DNA of 64,000 bases from Massilia alkalitolerans DSM 17462 (GTDB taxonomy: Bacteria > Pseudomonadota > Gammaproteobacteria > Burkholderiales > Burkholderiaceae_D), in contig NZ_ATYR01000012.1 in assembly GCF_000427785.1 (NCBI RefSeq), forward strand, positions 62,001 through 126,000. The letters are read 5' to 3'. This document shows, piece after piece, positions 54,928-63,813 of the stretch (its first letter is position 1; each line of letters opens with the position of its first letter). The position numbers were made by a program, and so were the translations under genes. Below the pieces are notes generated by a model. It did not search any database. It saw only the letters and a list, made by a program, of their open reading frames with translations, and was not told the origin of the DNA.

Positions 54928-55963
54928 TGCGCTTGCCCACTATGCAAGTTCTTCCACTTGAACGAGCATTCACCACAGACTGATCTGGCTCGTCGTCATC
55001 TAGTTGATCCAAGTCGATGACTCGAGCTGCAACACGCGCTGCGGCAATCGCCTCAATGGTGGACTCTACGCTGGGTATGCCCCCGGTGTGCTCTTCTCTC
55101 GTCACCGCAGCGAGAATGTGAGCGCATCCCTCCAGCCCAAGAAGCACGGCCCCGATCGCACTGGAGATGTGGTCCTGGCCTATGGCAGTATCTGTCGGTA
55201 TCGGACCCAAGGGCATTATCGGAGTGCCGGAGGCGCGCAAAAGGACGGCGAGCCTCTTAATGTCTTTCGGCCGGGCATGGCCTGGCGACTCGATAATCAC
55301 GTCGACTCCCTGACTCCGGATGTCACGCGCCAGTTCCGCTTGCACGCGAATCTCAGCGACTTGGGCAGCATCGCCGGAGTCGAAGATGTTAGCGGATCGG
55401 TACGATGCTCCTAGGCTCAACACGGTACCGTTCCGTTTAGCATGCGCTATTAGCTGGGGAAGGATCTTGACGTATGCGTTTTCTTCTTTCCAACCCCGAC
55501 TCTCCGCGTCTGCGATGACTAGCCCTCCGCCGCGCGACGTGCATGGAACAAGGCGGGCGGCCGCCAGATCCTGAATGTTTCTGCTTGGCGTTGGATGAAT
55601 CGTGAGCAGGCCCACGCCACACTCCATCTGCTCGATGGCCACATCTAGCAGTTCGCTTGGATCAATCTGCCCTTGGCGAGTCCGCGGTACGGTGTAGACC
55701 GGTAGGCAGGCTGCTGCTGCGGTTGTCTCACTCAGCACTCGCTGCCAAAGTGGAGGACCACTGTCAGGTGAGATGATGCTCAAATCGCTGATGATCTCAG
55801 GTCCATCTACCAAATCAGCAAGCGCTCGAATTTTCCGGGTCTGCTCCTCAATTTGCCTCGGATGGCTCGCGCCAACCAGCGCCATTACCAGAGTGCGGCA
55901 TCCAGGACCGGCGTTGAACGAACGAAACGGGCTCCGAATTTGAATGGTGCGGTTTTGACTCAT
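54887..55963 (-). CDS. Short ThiC-like radical-SAM-type protein
   Basis: 358 aa from the ATG at 55963, which overlaps the SIR2 gene stop (ATGA). The TIM-barrel landmarks of ThiC (HMP-P synthase) and its paralogue BzaF are present in order: GVGLLTIHPTP (116-126), SRGG (143-146), LSLGASYRSANIFDSGDAAQ (182-201), IIESPGHARPKDI with metal His229, LGPIPTDTAIGQDHISSAIG with His265, AAVTREEHTGGIP, and C-terminal C349, C352 and C356. ThiC has CX2CX4C there; here the spacing is CX2CX3C. The protein lacks the long N-terminal domain of bacterial ThiC (~600 aa). Thiamine synthesis is unlikely; context points to a nucleotide-modifying role in defence. Confidence 0.82.
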   Translation of the reverse strand: MSQNRTIQIRSPFRSFNAGPGCRTLVMALVGASHPRQIEEQTRKIRALADLVDGPEIISDLSIISPDSGPPLWQRVLSETTAAAACLPVYTVPRTRQGQIDPSELLDVAIEQMECGVGLLTIHPTPSRNIQDLAAARLVPCTSRGGGLVIADAESRGWKEENAYVKILPQLIAHAKRNGTVLSLGASYRSANIFDSGDAAQVAEIRVQAELARDIRSQGVDVIIESPGHARPKDIKRLAVLLRASGTPIMPLGPIPTDTAIGQDHISSAIGAVLLGLEGCAHILAAVTREEHTGGIPSVESTIEAIAAARVAARVIDLDQLDDDEPDQSVVNARSSGRTCIVGKRSGGCDRCAKTCPL

Positions 55964-57336
55964 TGAGTAAGCATTTTCATGACGCACGCGACAACATCCT
56001 CGGGAGTCACAGAGTGACTTTGCGCCTTCGCGAGATAGGTTGGGTCTGAGGCTGCTAGAGCCTCACTGATTGCCGGATCCTCCAGCAGGCGCGAGGGTAG
56101 ATCACCTCTGCATTCAGGGACAGGGAGGATACGGCATCCAACATCCTTCGCAAGCTCCACCTCAGCCTCCGTGCCCATGCCACCGTGGTACACGATCGCT
56201 ACTTGTGCCGATCTCATTAGGGGAGCACGCCACTCCCGAAGTGCAGAAAGTAGCGTGCGATCATTCGAGAAACTGGGATTCGCGGCATACGGGTTAGAGA
56301 ACAGCCGCAGACGGGGAAGGATGTCGACTTTGTTGTGTAAGCAAGTCTCCATGTAGGCGGACCTAACGTCTTGACCTACGCCTGTAGACTGGCCATCAAG
56401 AAGAATTAGCCCTGTCTTCTCGGCCAGCAGCTTGCCTACGGATTTAGGGTGGCTTGTTGCCTCGGAAACGTGTCGTGTATGAGAGCCGGTCACGAAGACA
56501 GTCTGCCCTCTAGATCGGAGCGAAATCTCTTGCAAGATGCTCTCAAGCTCCGAAAAGTCATCGATCTGGCACGCGGAAATGCCAACACGGGATAGATCAC
56601 GCAACCAGAGATCTTGGCGCGCCTGCTTCGCAACTAACTCTTCCTGCGTGGCACCCCTTGCTCTCCGAAGGACAATATAGTGTTGGCGAAGAGCTTGCTT
56701 CCCTAATCTGCGCGCCTCGACAACAATATTCCGGATGTTGCTGTCAGCGTAAGAGTACCCAAGGAAGAGAAACTGCCGGTCTATCAAATCCTGCCTGAGT
56801 CGATGCGCAGTTGCGGGCCTATTTTCGAAAAAGTCGTCGTAGTCCTCCTGGGTGACCACTAAGTCGTTGGCTCCGGACTGCTCAATACAGCCGTGCATCT
56901 TGATCACCTCGATGTCCGGAACCCTTCCACCGCGAGAGATGGACTCGTCGGAAGCACGCACCGTCACTTTGAAATGGGCGCGAAACGCTTCTTCAAGCAA
57001 GGTGTCGTAATTTGTGGTCCAGAGGCATTTAACGTTTGTCCTCGCCAACATTGCATGGTACATGTTGTGCGCATAGGCCTTCTGTAGTACTTCACGAAAG
57101 TGAGCGACGAGGGGGGCCCGATTGTTCGCGCTATTGACGATATGCTGCGCAATCAACGGGAGGTCATCGCCGGGATTCAATTGAATTCCCAACCGTGTTT
57201 CTGCCATCCCCTGAAGCAGATTCATCCACCCAGGAACGCCAGATGGGGTCGATAATCCAGCGCCAACGAACACAGCACCGCGGCCCTCTACGAGAGCTTT
57301 TGAGAACTCGTTGATTACATCTCGGGGTTTTAACAC
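55960..57336 (-). CDS. SIR2-SLOG fusion protein (ThsA-like architecture)
   Basis: 458 aa from a GTG at 57336 with GGGAG upstream. Residues ~10-270 are a SIR2 NADase/deacetylase-like domain: FVGAGLSTPSGVPGW (23-37), TTNYD with N109 (107-111), KMHGC with catalytic H148, and FLGYSYADSNIR (191-202). Residues ~278-412 are a SLOG/STALD nucleotide-binding domain: VFVTGSHTRHV, ILLDGQSTG and GGMGTEAE (385-392). In Thoeris ThsA, this SLOG domain binds a cyclic ADP-ribose signal and switches on NAD+ cleavage by SIR2. No TIR (ThsB) gene is near; the partner is the ThiC-like gene. Confidence 0.88.
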   Translation of the reverse strand: MLKPRDVINEFSKALVEGRGAVFVGAGLSTPSGVPGWMNLLQGMAETRLGIQLNPGDDLPLIAQHIVNSANNRAPLVAHFREVLQKAYAHNMYHAMLARTNVKCLWTTNYDTLLEEAFRAHFKVTVRASDESISRGGRVPDIEVIKMHGCIEQSGANDLVVTQEDYDDFFENRPATAHRLRQDLIDRQFLFLGYSYADSNIRNIVVEARRLGKQALRQHYIVLRRARGATQEELVAKQARQDLWLRDLSRVGISACQIDDFSELESILQEISLRSRGQTVFVTGSHTRHVSEATSHPKSVGKLLAEKTGLILLDGQSTGVGQDVRSAYMETCLHNKVDILPRLRLFSNPYAANPSFSNDRTLLSALREWRAPLMRSAQVAIVYHGGMGTEAEVELAKDVGCRILPVPECRGDLPSRLLEDPAISEALAASDPTYLAKAQSHSVTPEDVVACVMKMLTQ

Positions 57337-57762
57337 GTCAGCGCTCCCAAAGTCACTTTTACTTTTGATGTCTCTATTCTCCTTGGCCCGAAAGGAGATA
57401 GGCTAAACGAGCGCCGCTCGTTCGCGGTGCACAGCCGGCCTGGATAGTGATGCATAGGATGCCGTGCGCTGCAGCAATATTATCATTCCGAAGGATCTCG
57501 ATGCGGGTGAAGCATCGCAGGTCTCCAACTAACGCATCCTCGCTCCCTTCTCTACGGTTTCCGAGACAATCTCTCTGGGCACTGCCCGACGTGAGCGACA
57601 ACGTTCGGAGAAGACCAGAGTGGTCGTTAGTGGTCGACTGCTATTGGCCGAACCCGGTCGTTCGCAATGCTCAATGTACGGCCCGCATTGCTCTGCTGGC
57701 AAGTTGGAGTTTTGACAGGCGCGCTAAGTACATCGCCAGCGACAGCGGCATGCAGGTGCTAA
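57337..57762. other. Region upstream of the SIR2 operon
   Basis: 426 bp. It must hold the SIR2 operon promoter. Two open frames (57374-57601 minus, 57447-57773 plus) overlap each other and have no ribosome sites; neither is accepted as a gene. Confidence 0.4.
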
Positions 57763-58021
57763 GCCCCGACTAGGTTGCCGCGTTCGTTAAAGCCGAGCCA
57801 CCGTTCGAGCCACTGGGCTGAGCAGCATCTCGGATGCGGGATCACAATCGACGAGTACGTAGCAATCACATGCGCGGGACAACGCTACTTTCTCGACCAT
57901 GTCGACGCGATCGCAAGCGGCGGTTTGTTCGATGCTACCGAGCGGGGGGGACTCGGGTCGAGCTTGCCAACGGTACTGGCCTCCACGCCGCCCTGCTATA
58001 CCTTAGAGGTCTTCAGCAGTT
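57763..58021 (+). pseudogene. 5' part of an unknown gene split by the IS3 element
   Basis: An open frame after a TAA at 57760 (translation includes CGITIDEYVAITCAGQRYFL and GGLFDATERGGLG) runs to LEVFSSL and stops making sense exactly at the left end of the IS. Its continuation is at 59334 in the right frame. The true start may lie at the TTG at 57775 or have been lost. No family is recognised. Confidence 0.55.
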
Positions 58022-58071
58022 TGAATCGCCCCGGATTTTGTGGAGGCTCCATTCTTTGAGAAAATGGAGCT

Positions 58072-58395
58072 ATGAAGAAGCAACCCAAGTATTCTCCCGA
58101 AGTCATCGAGCGCGCTGTGCGCATGGTCAGCGAGGCTGCCAGCGAGTATGAATCGCAGTGGGCGGCCATCACATCAATCGCGGCCAAGATCGGCTGTACG
58201 CCAGAGACGCTGCGCCGCTGGGTACGCCAGCAGGAGCGCGATACCGGCCAGCGTCCAGGTCCCACCACTGCTGAAGAAGAGCGCATCAAGGCGCTGGAGC
58301 GAGAGGTGCGCGAGCTGCGCAAGGCAAACGAGATCCTGCGTCTGGCGAGTGCGTTTTTCGCTCAGGCGGAGCTCGACCGCCGCTTCAAGCCGTGA
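58072..58395 (+). CDS. IS3-family transposase OrfA
   Basis: 107 aa. It is an HTH-type DNA-binding protein with [15 protein letters not shown] at the start and [20 protein letters not shown] as the recognition helix region, then a leucine-zipper-like coiled coil ([29 protein letters not shown]) that mediates dimerisation with OrfAB. Its stop overlaps the OrfB start. Confidence 0.95.
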   Translation: MKKQPKYSPEVIERAVRMVSEAASEYESQWAAITSIAAKIGCTPETLRRWVRQQERDTGQRPGPTTAEEERIKALEREVRELRKANEILRLASAFFAQAELDRRFKP

Positions 58396-59294
58396 GGAAG
58401 TTTGTCGACCAGTACCGCCATGCTTACGGTGTCGAGCCGATCTGCCGGATGATGCAGGTCGCGCCGTCGGGCTACTGGCGATACGCCGCGCAACAGCGAA
58501 ATCCTGAGTTGCGTTGCGCACGTGCCCAGCGCGACGACGTGCTGAGCGTCGACATCGAACGGGTCTGGCAAGCAAATTTGCAGGTCTACGGCGCCGACAA
58601 GGTCTGGCGTCAGCTGCGGCGTGAGGGGGGCGATGTGGCCCGCTGCACCGTGGAGCGCTTGATGCGCAAGGCCGGTCTGCGTGGTGTCGTGCGAGGCAAG
58701 GTCGTGCGCACGACGGTTGCCGATGCCAAGGCTCCGTGCCCGCTCGATCGGGTCAACCGCCAGTTCAAGGCGCAGCGGCCAAACCAGCTGTGGGTCAGCG
58801 ATTTTACGTATGTCTCGACCTGGCAGGGCTTTGTCTATGTCGCCTTCGTCATCGACGTTTTCGCCCGGCGCATCGTCGGTTGGCGGGTGAGCAGCTCGAT
58901 GCGGACTGACTTTGTGCTCGATGCGCTGGAACAGGCGCTGTACGCGCGTCAGCCGGAACGGAACGAGCTGGTCCACCATAGCGATAGGGGCTCTCAATAC
59001 GTTTCGATAAAGTACAGCGAGCGCCTGGCAGAAGCTGGCATTGAGCCATCTGTGGGCAGCAAGGGGGACAGCTATGACAATGCCCTGGCCGAGACCATCA
59101 ACGGGCTCTACAAGGCTGAGCTGATCCACCGCCGCGCTCCTTGGAAAACGCGTGAAGCCGTCGAGCTGGCCACGCTGGAATGGGTTTCCTGGTTCAACCA
59201 CCATCGCCTGCTGGAGCCGCTCGGCTATATACCGCCGGCGGAAGCTGAGGCAAACTATTACGCGCAACTGAGCAGTCAGGTTATTCTCGCCTGA
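58392..59294 (+). CDS. IS3-family transposase OrfB (DDE integrase)
   Basis: 300 aa from a GTG at 58392, which overlaps the OrfA stop (GTGA); as in other IS3 elements it may also be made as an OrfAB frameshift fusion. The rve domain carries DDE residues: D in [10 protein letters not shown] in [13 protein letters not shown], and E in [19 protein letters not shown]. The HTH_21 segment precedes it ([11 protein letters not shown]). Reading frame and catalytic residues are intact, so the element may be active. Confidence 0.96.
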   Translation: MRKFVDQYRHAYGVEPICRMMQVAPSGYWRYAAQQRNPELRCARAQRDDVLSVDIERVWQANLQVYGADKVWRQLRREGGDVARCTVERLMRKAGLRGVVRGKVVRTTVADAKAPCPLDRVNRQFKAQRPNQLWVSDFTYVSTWQGFVYVAFVIDVFARRIVGWRVSSSMRTDFVLDALEQALYARQPERNELVHHSDRGSQYVSIKYSERLAEAGIEPSVGSKGDSYDNALAETINGLYKAELIHRRAPWKTREAVELATLEWVSWFNHHRLLEPLGYIPPAEAEANYYAQLSSQVILA

Positions 59295-59333
59295 CTCACA
59301 CTAACCGGCCTCCACGAAAGCCGGGGCGATTCA

Positions 59334-59498
59334 GGCTCCGACTTATCCGAGTTTCTGTTTGCGATGGCCTATGCTTTTCCGGACGCGTACGTCCTATTTT
59401 GGCCGTTTGCGGATGATCGGAATGGTTCAGTGTACGAAATTGTTGCCACAGGGCCAAGCAAAAGTCTGTTAAGCGCTTTTATCTTAAAGCGAATTTAG
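59334..59498 (+). pseudogene. 3' part of the IS-split gene
   Basis: 55 codons in frame, SDLSEFLFAMAYAFPDAYVL, then FWPFADDRNGSVYEIVATGP and SLLSAFILKRI, ending in TAG at 59496-59498. It has no start and begins exactly at the right IS end. A diverged copy of its last part is at ~63662-63745. Confidence 0.55.
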
Positions 59499-59652
59499 CT
59501 CGGCATTCCGGGTTTGGAAACGGCATTATTGGCACTTGAGACGATGTATTTGATTGTCTATTTCGCTGGATTTCGTCTCAAAATCCATGACGAAGGCACG
59601 GTAAAGGAAGCAATTAGCCAATCCTAAGCAATTCCTTAAAAATGGCCCCGCC

Positions 59653-61554
59653 TCAAGCGATCCCCACCGTTCGGACGCCCGCTGCTTTCAGAAGATCGTA
59701 TAGCGCAGCAATCTTGGTTCGAGGTCCTCGCTCCGCGGTATAAGTAAAGATTACCCGCTGCTTCGCACGGGTGAACGCCACGAAGAAGCCAGCTGTGGCC
59801 TCAACAGCATCCTTCTCGTAGCTCCACCAGGCGGAGTCGTCCAGTCCAATGAAGATCACAGTGTGATATTCCAGCCCCTTGCTCTTGTGGAGCGTCATCA
59901 GCGGGAGCGCGTTTCGCCCCTCATAGGCATCTAACGCCGCAGCCCAATCGGGAACATGGCTTCCACTTGCGTGCAAATGCAGCGTGATACTGTTATGGAC
60001 GTCAAGAAGCCAGTCTTCCTGTTTGTAGGGAGCGTAGGCCGCCATCAGGGTGTCGCGACCTACGAAAGAAATCACTGTTTGTACTGCGACGCGCATTTCT
60101 GCCCCCGTATCGGGCGGCCGGGGATATTGTGCGCGGAACCGGTGTGCAAATGCGTCAAGGTCTCGGGCCAGAGCACGGCGAGCCCGGTCATCCGCAGGTG
60201 CGATACCGCGTAAGTCTGCCAAGGCATGCTGAACATCGTTCCACGTGGCTCCTCCCCGGATAGCGCAGGCAAAACGCAGGAGCAGCAGTACTAGCTCGGA
60301 CAGCGGCTCTGCCATCAACTCTTGCAGCATCTGGGCACCGACATATGCCGCTTCGTTGCGTAGCGCGATGCCTTGAGCTGCGAAAGCGGGGGCGAGCACT
60401 TGGACGTAGTCGTCGACCTTCTGCCGCACCAGCAGCACGAAGTCACTGGGCTGCAGATTATGCTCATGCATTTGTGCCGCGATATATTGCGCGAGCATGT
60501 AGGCCTCGGTCTTTGTCGTCGTAAAGTCCCATACCGCACAACAGGTGTCGGCAATGCTCGCTACGGCTTTTGATTCCGATGGCGCAACGGCAGAATCAAG
60601 CGCTTGCGCAAGTACATGTTGAATGCTGACGAGCTGTGGCGATGAGCGGTAATTGCTAAGCAGGGGGAGTCGCCGTGCGCCAAAAGTCCGCTCGAATATG
60701 CTGAAAGGATCGGCCATCGCGTGCGCGAAGCGCATGATCTGTTGCTTGTTGTCACCCACCGCTGTCATGATCGTACGCGTACCAAGGAAGACTCCTTGCA
60801 CGAGATCGAATTGGGCTTGCGTCGTGTCTTGGAATTCATCCATAAACACGTGCGAGTAGGTAAGCGCGAGGGCGTTGCGCAGTGGCGCGTTGACACGAAC
60901 CAATAGTTCGGCGAGTCGGCTGAGCATGGCAAAACTAAGATAGCTACGCCGAGCGCCTCGCAGTTGTTCGTTCCAGAAGCGCTGGCCAGCCCACTGACCA
61001 ACCGTTGCGGGCGCCCAGCCCGACTCGGGTAGTGGCTCACCCAACACATGATGGCGCTCAAAGCCGTTCGGCACGAGCATTTGAACTGCCCATTGGCCGA
61101 AGGGGTTTTCCCGTGCGAGGCTGGCACGCCGGAGAAAGTCGGGCAAATGATTTTTGTTCGGCAACAGGATTTCGTACGGAGACGTGGGTCGCCAAATTTC
61201 CGGTAGAGCCTGTCCGAACCGGTCCACAAGTCCCTTTGCAAACGCATCAAAAGTCAGCGAGTCGAAACGGTTGGCATGGTCGGGATGGCAGCGCTGACGC
61301 ACACGGTGTGCGAGATTGCGCGCCGCATCACGTTTAAAGCTAATGGCCAGGATCCGCTGCGGTCTCGGAGAGGCCCCCGTCTGTAGTAAAAAAGCGGCGC
61401 GCTGCGCGAGCAGTTCCGTCTTACCAGCCCCGGGTCCAGCGAGCACCGAGTGGTGCTCGCTGGATGTCACGACAGTCCAGGCATTCGGCTCCAGGTCTGT
61501 AACATCCACGGGCTGCCAATGGCTGGGACGAATGCGTCGCGGTGGCAAAGACAT
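59653..61554 (-). CDS. UvrD/Rep-like helicase (GajB-like)
   Basis: 633 aa from the ATG at 61554, one base after the OLD nuclease stop; the longer frame would start inside that gene. A superfamily 1A helicase: Walker A GPGAGKTELLAQRAA (40-46 core), DEFQD box (HVFMDEFQDTTQAQFDL), motif III GDNKQQIMRF, motif IV LLSNYRSSPQLV, motif V MTLHKSKGLEYHTVIFIGLD, and motif VI FFVAFTRAKQRVIFTY. The pairing with an OLD nuclease is the Gabija layout, in which the helicase-like subunit senses DNA ends. The length is more than the ~500 aa of known GajB. Confidence 0.9.
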   Translation of the reverse strand: MSLPPRRIRPSHWQPVDVTDLEPNAWTVVTSSEHHSVLAGPGAGKTELLAQRAAFLLQTGASPRPQRILAISFKRDAARNLAHRVRQRCHPDHANRFDSLTFDAFAKGLVDRFGQALPEIWRPTSPYEILLPNKNHLPDFLRRASLARENPFGQWAVQMLVPNGFERHHVLGEPLPESGWAPATVGQWAGQRFWNEQLRGARRSYLSFAMLSRLAELLVRVNAPLRNALALTYSHVFMDEFQDTTQAQFDLVQGVFLGTRTIMTAVGDNKQQIMRFAHAMADPFSIFERTFGARRLPLLSNYRSSPQLVSIQHVLAQALDSAVAPSESKAVASIADTCCAVWDFTTTKTEAYMLAQYIAAQMHEHNLQPSDFVLLVRQKVDDYVQVLAPAFAAQGIALRNEAAYVGAQMLQELMAEPLSELVLLLLRFACAIRGGATWNDVQHALADLRGIAPADDRARRALARDLDAFAHRFRAQYPRPPDTGAEMRVAVQTVISFVGRDTLMAAYAPYKQEDWLLDVHNSITLHLHASGSHVPDWAAALDAYEGRNALPLMTLHKSKGLEYHTVIFIGLDDSAWWSYEKDAVEATAGFFVAFTRAKQRVIFTYTAERGPRTKIAALYDLLKAAGVRTVGIA

Positions 61555-61555
61555 A

Positions 61556-63529
61556 TCACAGCCCCGATAGCCGGTTGGATATATGCTGCAGCACACGCTG
61601 TAGCGACGGCGGCATATAGGTCCTCAGCGCGGGCAGTTCAACATGCCCCAGCGCGCGTAAGTGCGTGGCGGGTTTGCTGTGCGTAAGGAAAAGGTACCGG
61701 TAAGCAGCCATTTGCTCTTTGAACTTCTCAGCATCGCCGGTGTAACTCTCCAGTCCCGGTCCTGCAGTACCCAGCACTATTTTCGCGGCGTTCTCGTCGT
61801 TCATCCGCGGCCCGGTTCCATCGATCGTAGCCGCGTAGGCCGCCGGAAACGCGGTCAGCATTGCGAGGTCAAGGTCCAGAGGCCAAGAGAAAAACACCGC
61901 GAAAGACGTCTCTAAGTAGCTCAACCACCATTTTAGATGTTCGTTAGGCCAGGATTCCATCTGGGCGAGCCCTTCGTCATTGAGGTACGTTCCGTTCTCG
62001 AACCTAAGAAAAATTTGTTCCCGCGGAACGCCAAGTGCAAGCAATTGCTGAAGGACATTCTTTACTCTACCAAAGCCTCCACCGGCGCGTCCAAGGTCAA
62101 GGTCAAGCAAGGTGGCGTACGGAATACCGAGGCCGTGCAGAAGGCGCCAAAAATGGTTCACGTGCCTGCCGCCCAGCGGCACTATCGCTACGAACGACGG
62201 ATCCACGAGCAAGTTAAGGGCTTCAGCGAGACGCGGCAGCACGATACGTTCCGAATCTCCCTCTACTAGGAGCACGAACCGTGCAAAGTACAACTCGGGG
62301 AAGGCTAGGAAAGCGTTGCGCACGAACTTGATGGCCTCGATGTCCGAGGCCGGCATCGGTATAGGGCGGACCGTCGACACACCAGTCATTGTGTCGCGTC
62401 GGCAGTAGCGTACGTCATCTGGCGGCACGCGTCCCAAGACCGACGGCGAATGGCTTGATACAAAAGCCTGCCCGGCCCCGGTCTCGACCAAAGTGTGGAG
62501 CTGCTGGAGGATGCGCGAGAGATAGTAAGGTGCCAGATGGTTTTCAGGCTCCTCGACAGCAAATAGAGTTAGGGCAGGCACGCTGAGCTCGTCAGTCCGA
62601 AATCCTTTAATGTGCCCTGCTACCGCCGCACGCTCCACATCAAAGACTGCAGCGGCTAGAGCAAAGTAAAAGAGTGATTGCTGACCGTCGCTCAACGCGT
62701 CTAGACCCCGGTCCTCGCCGCCGGGACCTCGCTTGAACATCACGCCAATACGCCCGACGATTTGCTCAAAGCGCCGACTCATAACGCTCAGCTCAGGCGC
62801 GCAGTCGATGTCGCCATCGTGCAGATTTTCCCAGCGCCTGGACAGTGACTTGCTGATGGCTTGGATCGCTTTCTCGCTACCAAACGCGGCCATTAGCTGC
62901 TCACTAGCAGTATCAACCGCCATTTCCGTATCGAGCGACCATTCGATAGCCCTCAGCAGACGTGCAGCCAAGGCGCCGGTCGTGTCACGGATCTGCGCTG
63001 CAGCGTCGCGACTAGCTGGCGTATAGAGCAGCTGGATCAGCCCGCGGTCGCTCGGCAACACCGTCGATTCTTGATCCGCGCGGATTGTTTCATCATTCGT
63101 ATGGATCCAGTTCAGGTCCTGGCTAATGGCTCCTTCAGCTGTACCGTCGGCATCCCAGCGGGCCCGCAAGCGCAAACGGCATAATGGCGTGCTCCCGGGA
63201 CGCTCGATATGCATGTGACGGAATACGGGAGCGATTGTTGCAGCGTTTGCGCTGCCATACACGAGTTCGGGCAGGCTCAAGCGCACATCAATCGAGAGCG
63301 TTCGCGATTGAGGGTGTCTGATTTCCTTGGCAGGAACATGGAAATCGGATGGGACTACAGTACGCTGGGCCCGCGTTACCCCAAACAGCCGCATGAGCGC
63401 CTGTAACACTGCGGTCTTACCAGAACCATTGGGTCCCACGATCGCGGTAACCGCATGGCTAAATGGAATGCTCACGGGACTCGTGCCGAAGCATCGAAAA
63501 CCGGTAATGGTCACGCTCTCAATATGCAT
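61556..63529 (-). CDS. OLD-family ATPase-TOPRIM nuclease (GajA-like)
   Basis: 657 aa. N-terminal ABC/SMC-like ATPase: Walker A GPNGSGKT (32-39), signature LSDGQQS (279-285), Walker B VEEPENH (325-331), His switch SSHSPSV (358-364). The C-terminal TOPRIM domain has the acidic E423 in LLVEGDSE and the DxD pair D476/D478 in LLDLDLG. This is a class 2 OLD nuclease, as in GajA, but about 75 residues longer. Coupled to the UvrD gene by 1 bp, it likely cleaves phage DNA. Confidence 0.9.
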   Translation of the reverse strand: MHIESVTITGFRCFGTSPVSIPFSHAVTAIVGPNGSGKTAVLQALMRLFGVTRAQRTVVPSDFHVPAKEIRHPQSRTLSIDVRLSLPELVYGSANAATIAPVFRHMHIERPGSTPLCRLRLRARWDADGTAEGAISQDLNWIHTNDETIRADQESTVLPSDRGLIQLLYTPASRDAAAQIRDTTGALAARLLRAIEWSLDTEMAVDTASEQLMAAFGSEKAIQAISKSLSRRWENLHDGDIDCAPELSVMSRRFEQIVGRIGVMFKRGPGGEDRGLDALSDGQQSLFYFALAAAVFDVERAAVAGHIKGFRTDELSVPALTLFAVEEPENHLAPYYLSRILQQLHTLVETGAGQAFVSSHSPSVLGRVPPDDVRYCRRDTMTGVSTVRPIPMPASDIEAIKFVRNAFLAFPELYFARFVLLVEGDSERIVLPRLAEALNLLVDPSFVAIVPLGGRHVNHFWRLLHGLGIPYATLLDLDLGRAGGGFGRVKNVLQQLLALGVPREQIFLRFENGTYLNDEGLAQMESWPNEHLKWWLSYLETSFAVFFSWPLDLDLAMLTAFPAAYAATIDGTGPRMNDENAAKIVLGTAGPGLESYTGDAEKFKEQMAAYRYLFLTHSKPATHLRALGHVELPALRTYMPPSLQRVLQHISNRLSGL

Positions 63530-63813
63530 TAACTAGCTCTGCAGTAAAAACTATTATTGAACTTCGGCCTGACATATTGTGTTGTCACTTCTCGACCGAT
63601 CGTAGAGGCTCGCACAGTACTTCATGATGTGTTGTAGTGACGGGCTGAATGCGCAGCTGCCAGCGAACGGTCGGTATGGCTCAGTGTACGAGCTTGTTGC
63701 TTAACGGACAAGCAAGAGGTTTGGTCAGGCGTATCTTAGGTCTATGTGCGGAGGGGCAATCTTGCAAGGGCCGCACCGGGTTCGCCAGGGTGAGGCATCC
63801 AACGTTGCGATAC
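63530..63813. other. Promoter region and degraded repeat of the IS-split gene
   Basis: 284 bp. In 63662-63745 a frame with GSVYELVA and an internal TAA resembles the end of the IS-split gene (GSVYEIVA): DNA of both places shares TCAGTGTACGA and TTGTTGC. The rest carries the promoter of the GajA-like gene. No intact gene is seen. Confidence 0.45.

Larger units (their letters stand above)
58022..59333 (+). mobile_element. IS3-family insertion sequence
   Basis: 1312 bp. Terminal inverted repeats: TGAATCGCCCCGGATTTTGT (58022-) and its inverse ending in GGCGATTCA at 59333; they match over ~26 bp with two mismatches (A/C and T/C). It has orfA and orfB in the usual overlapping layout. I see no direct target duplication. 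Confidence 0.93.

Noticed and set aside
54887..55963. Ordinary thiC for thiamine synthesis
   Set aside because: Too short, altered cysteine spacing, no thiamine neighbours or TPP riboswitch, and coupled to a SIR2-SLOG gene.
55960..57336. Complete Thoeris system
   Set aside because: The ThsA-like protein is present but no TIR-domain (ThsB) gene is found within the window.
57374..57773. Overlapping 75- and 108-codon frames on opposite strands
   Set aside because: No ribosome sites, no recognisable protein pattern, and each is in the other's shadow; kept as unassigned sequence.
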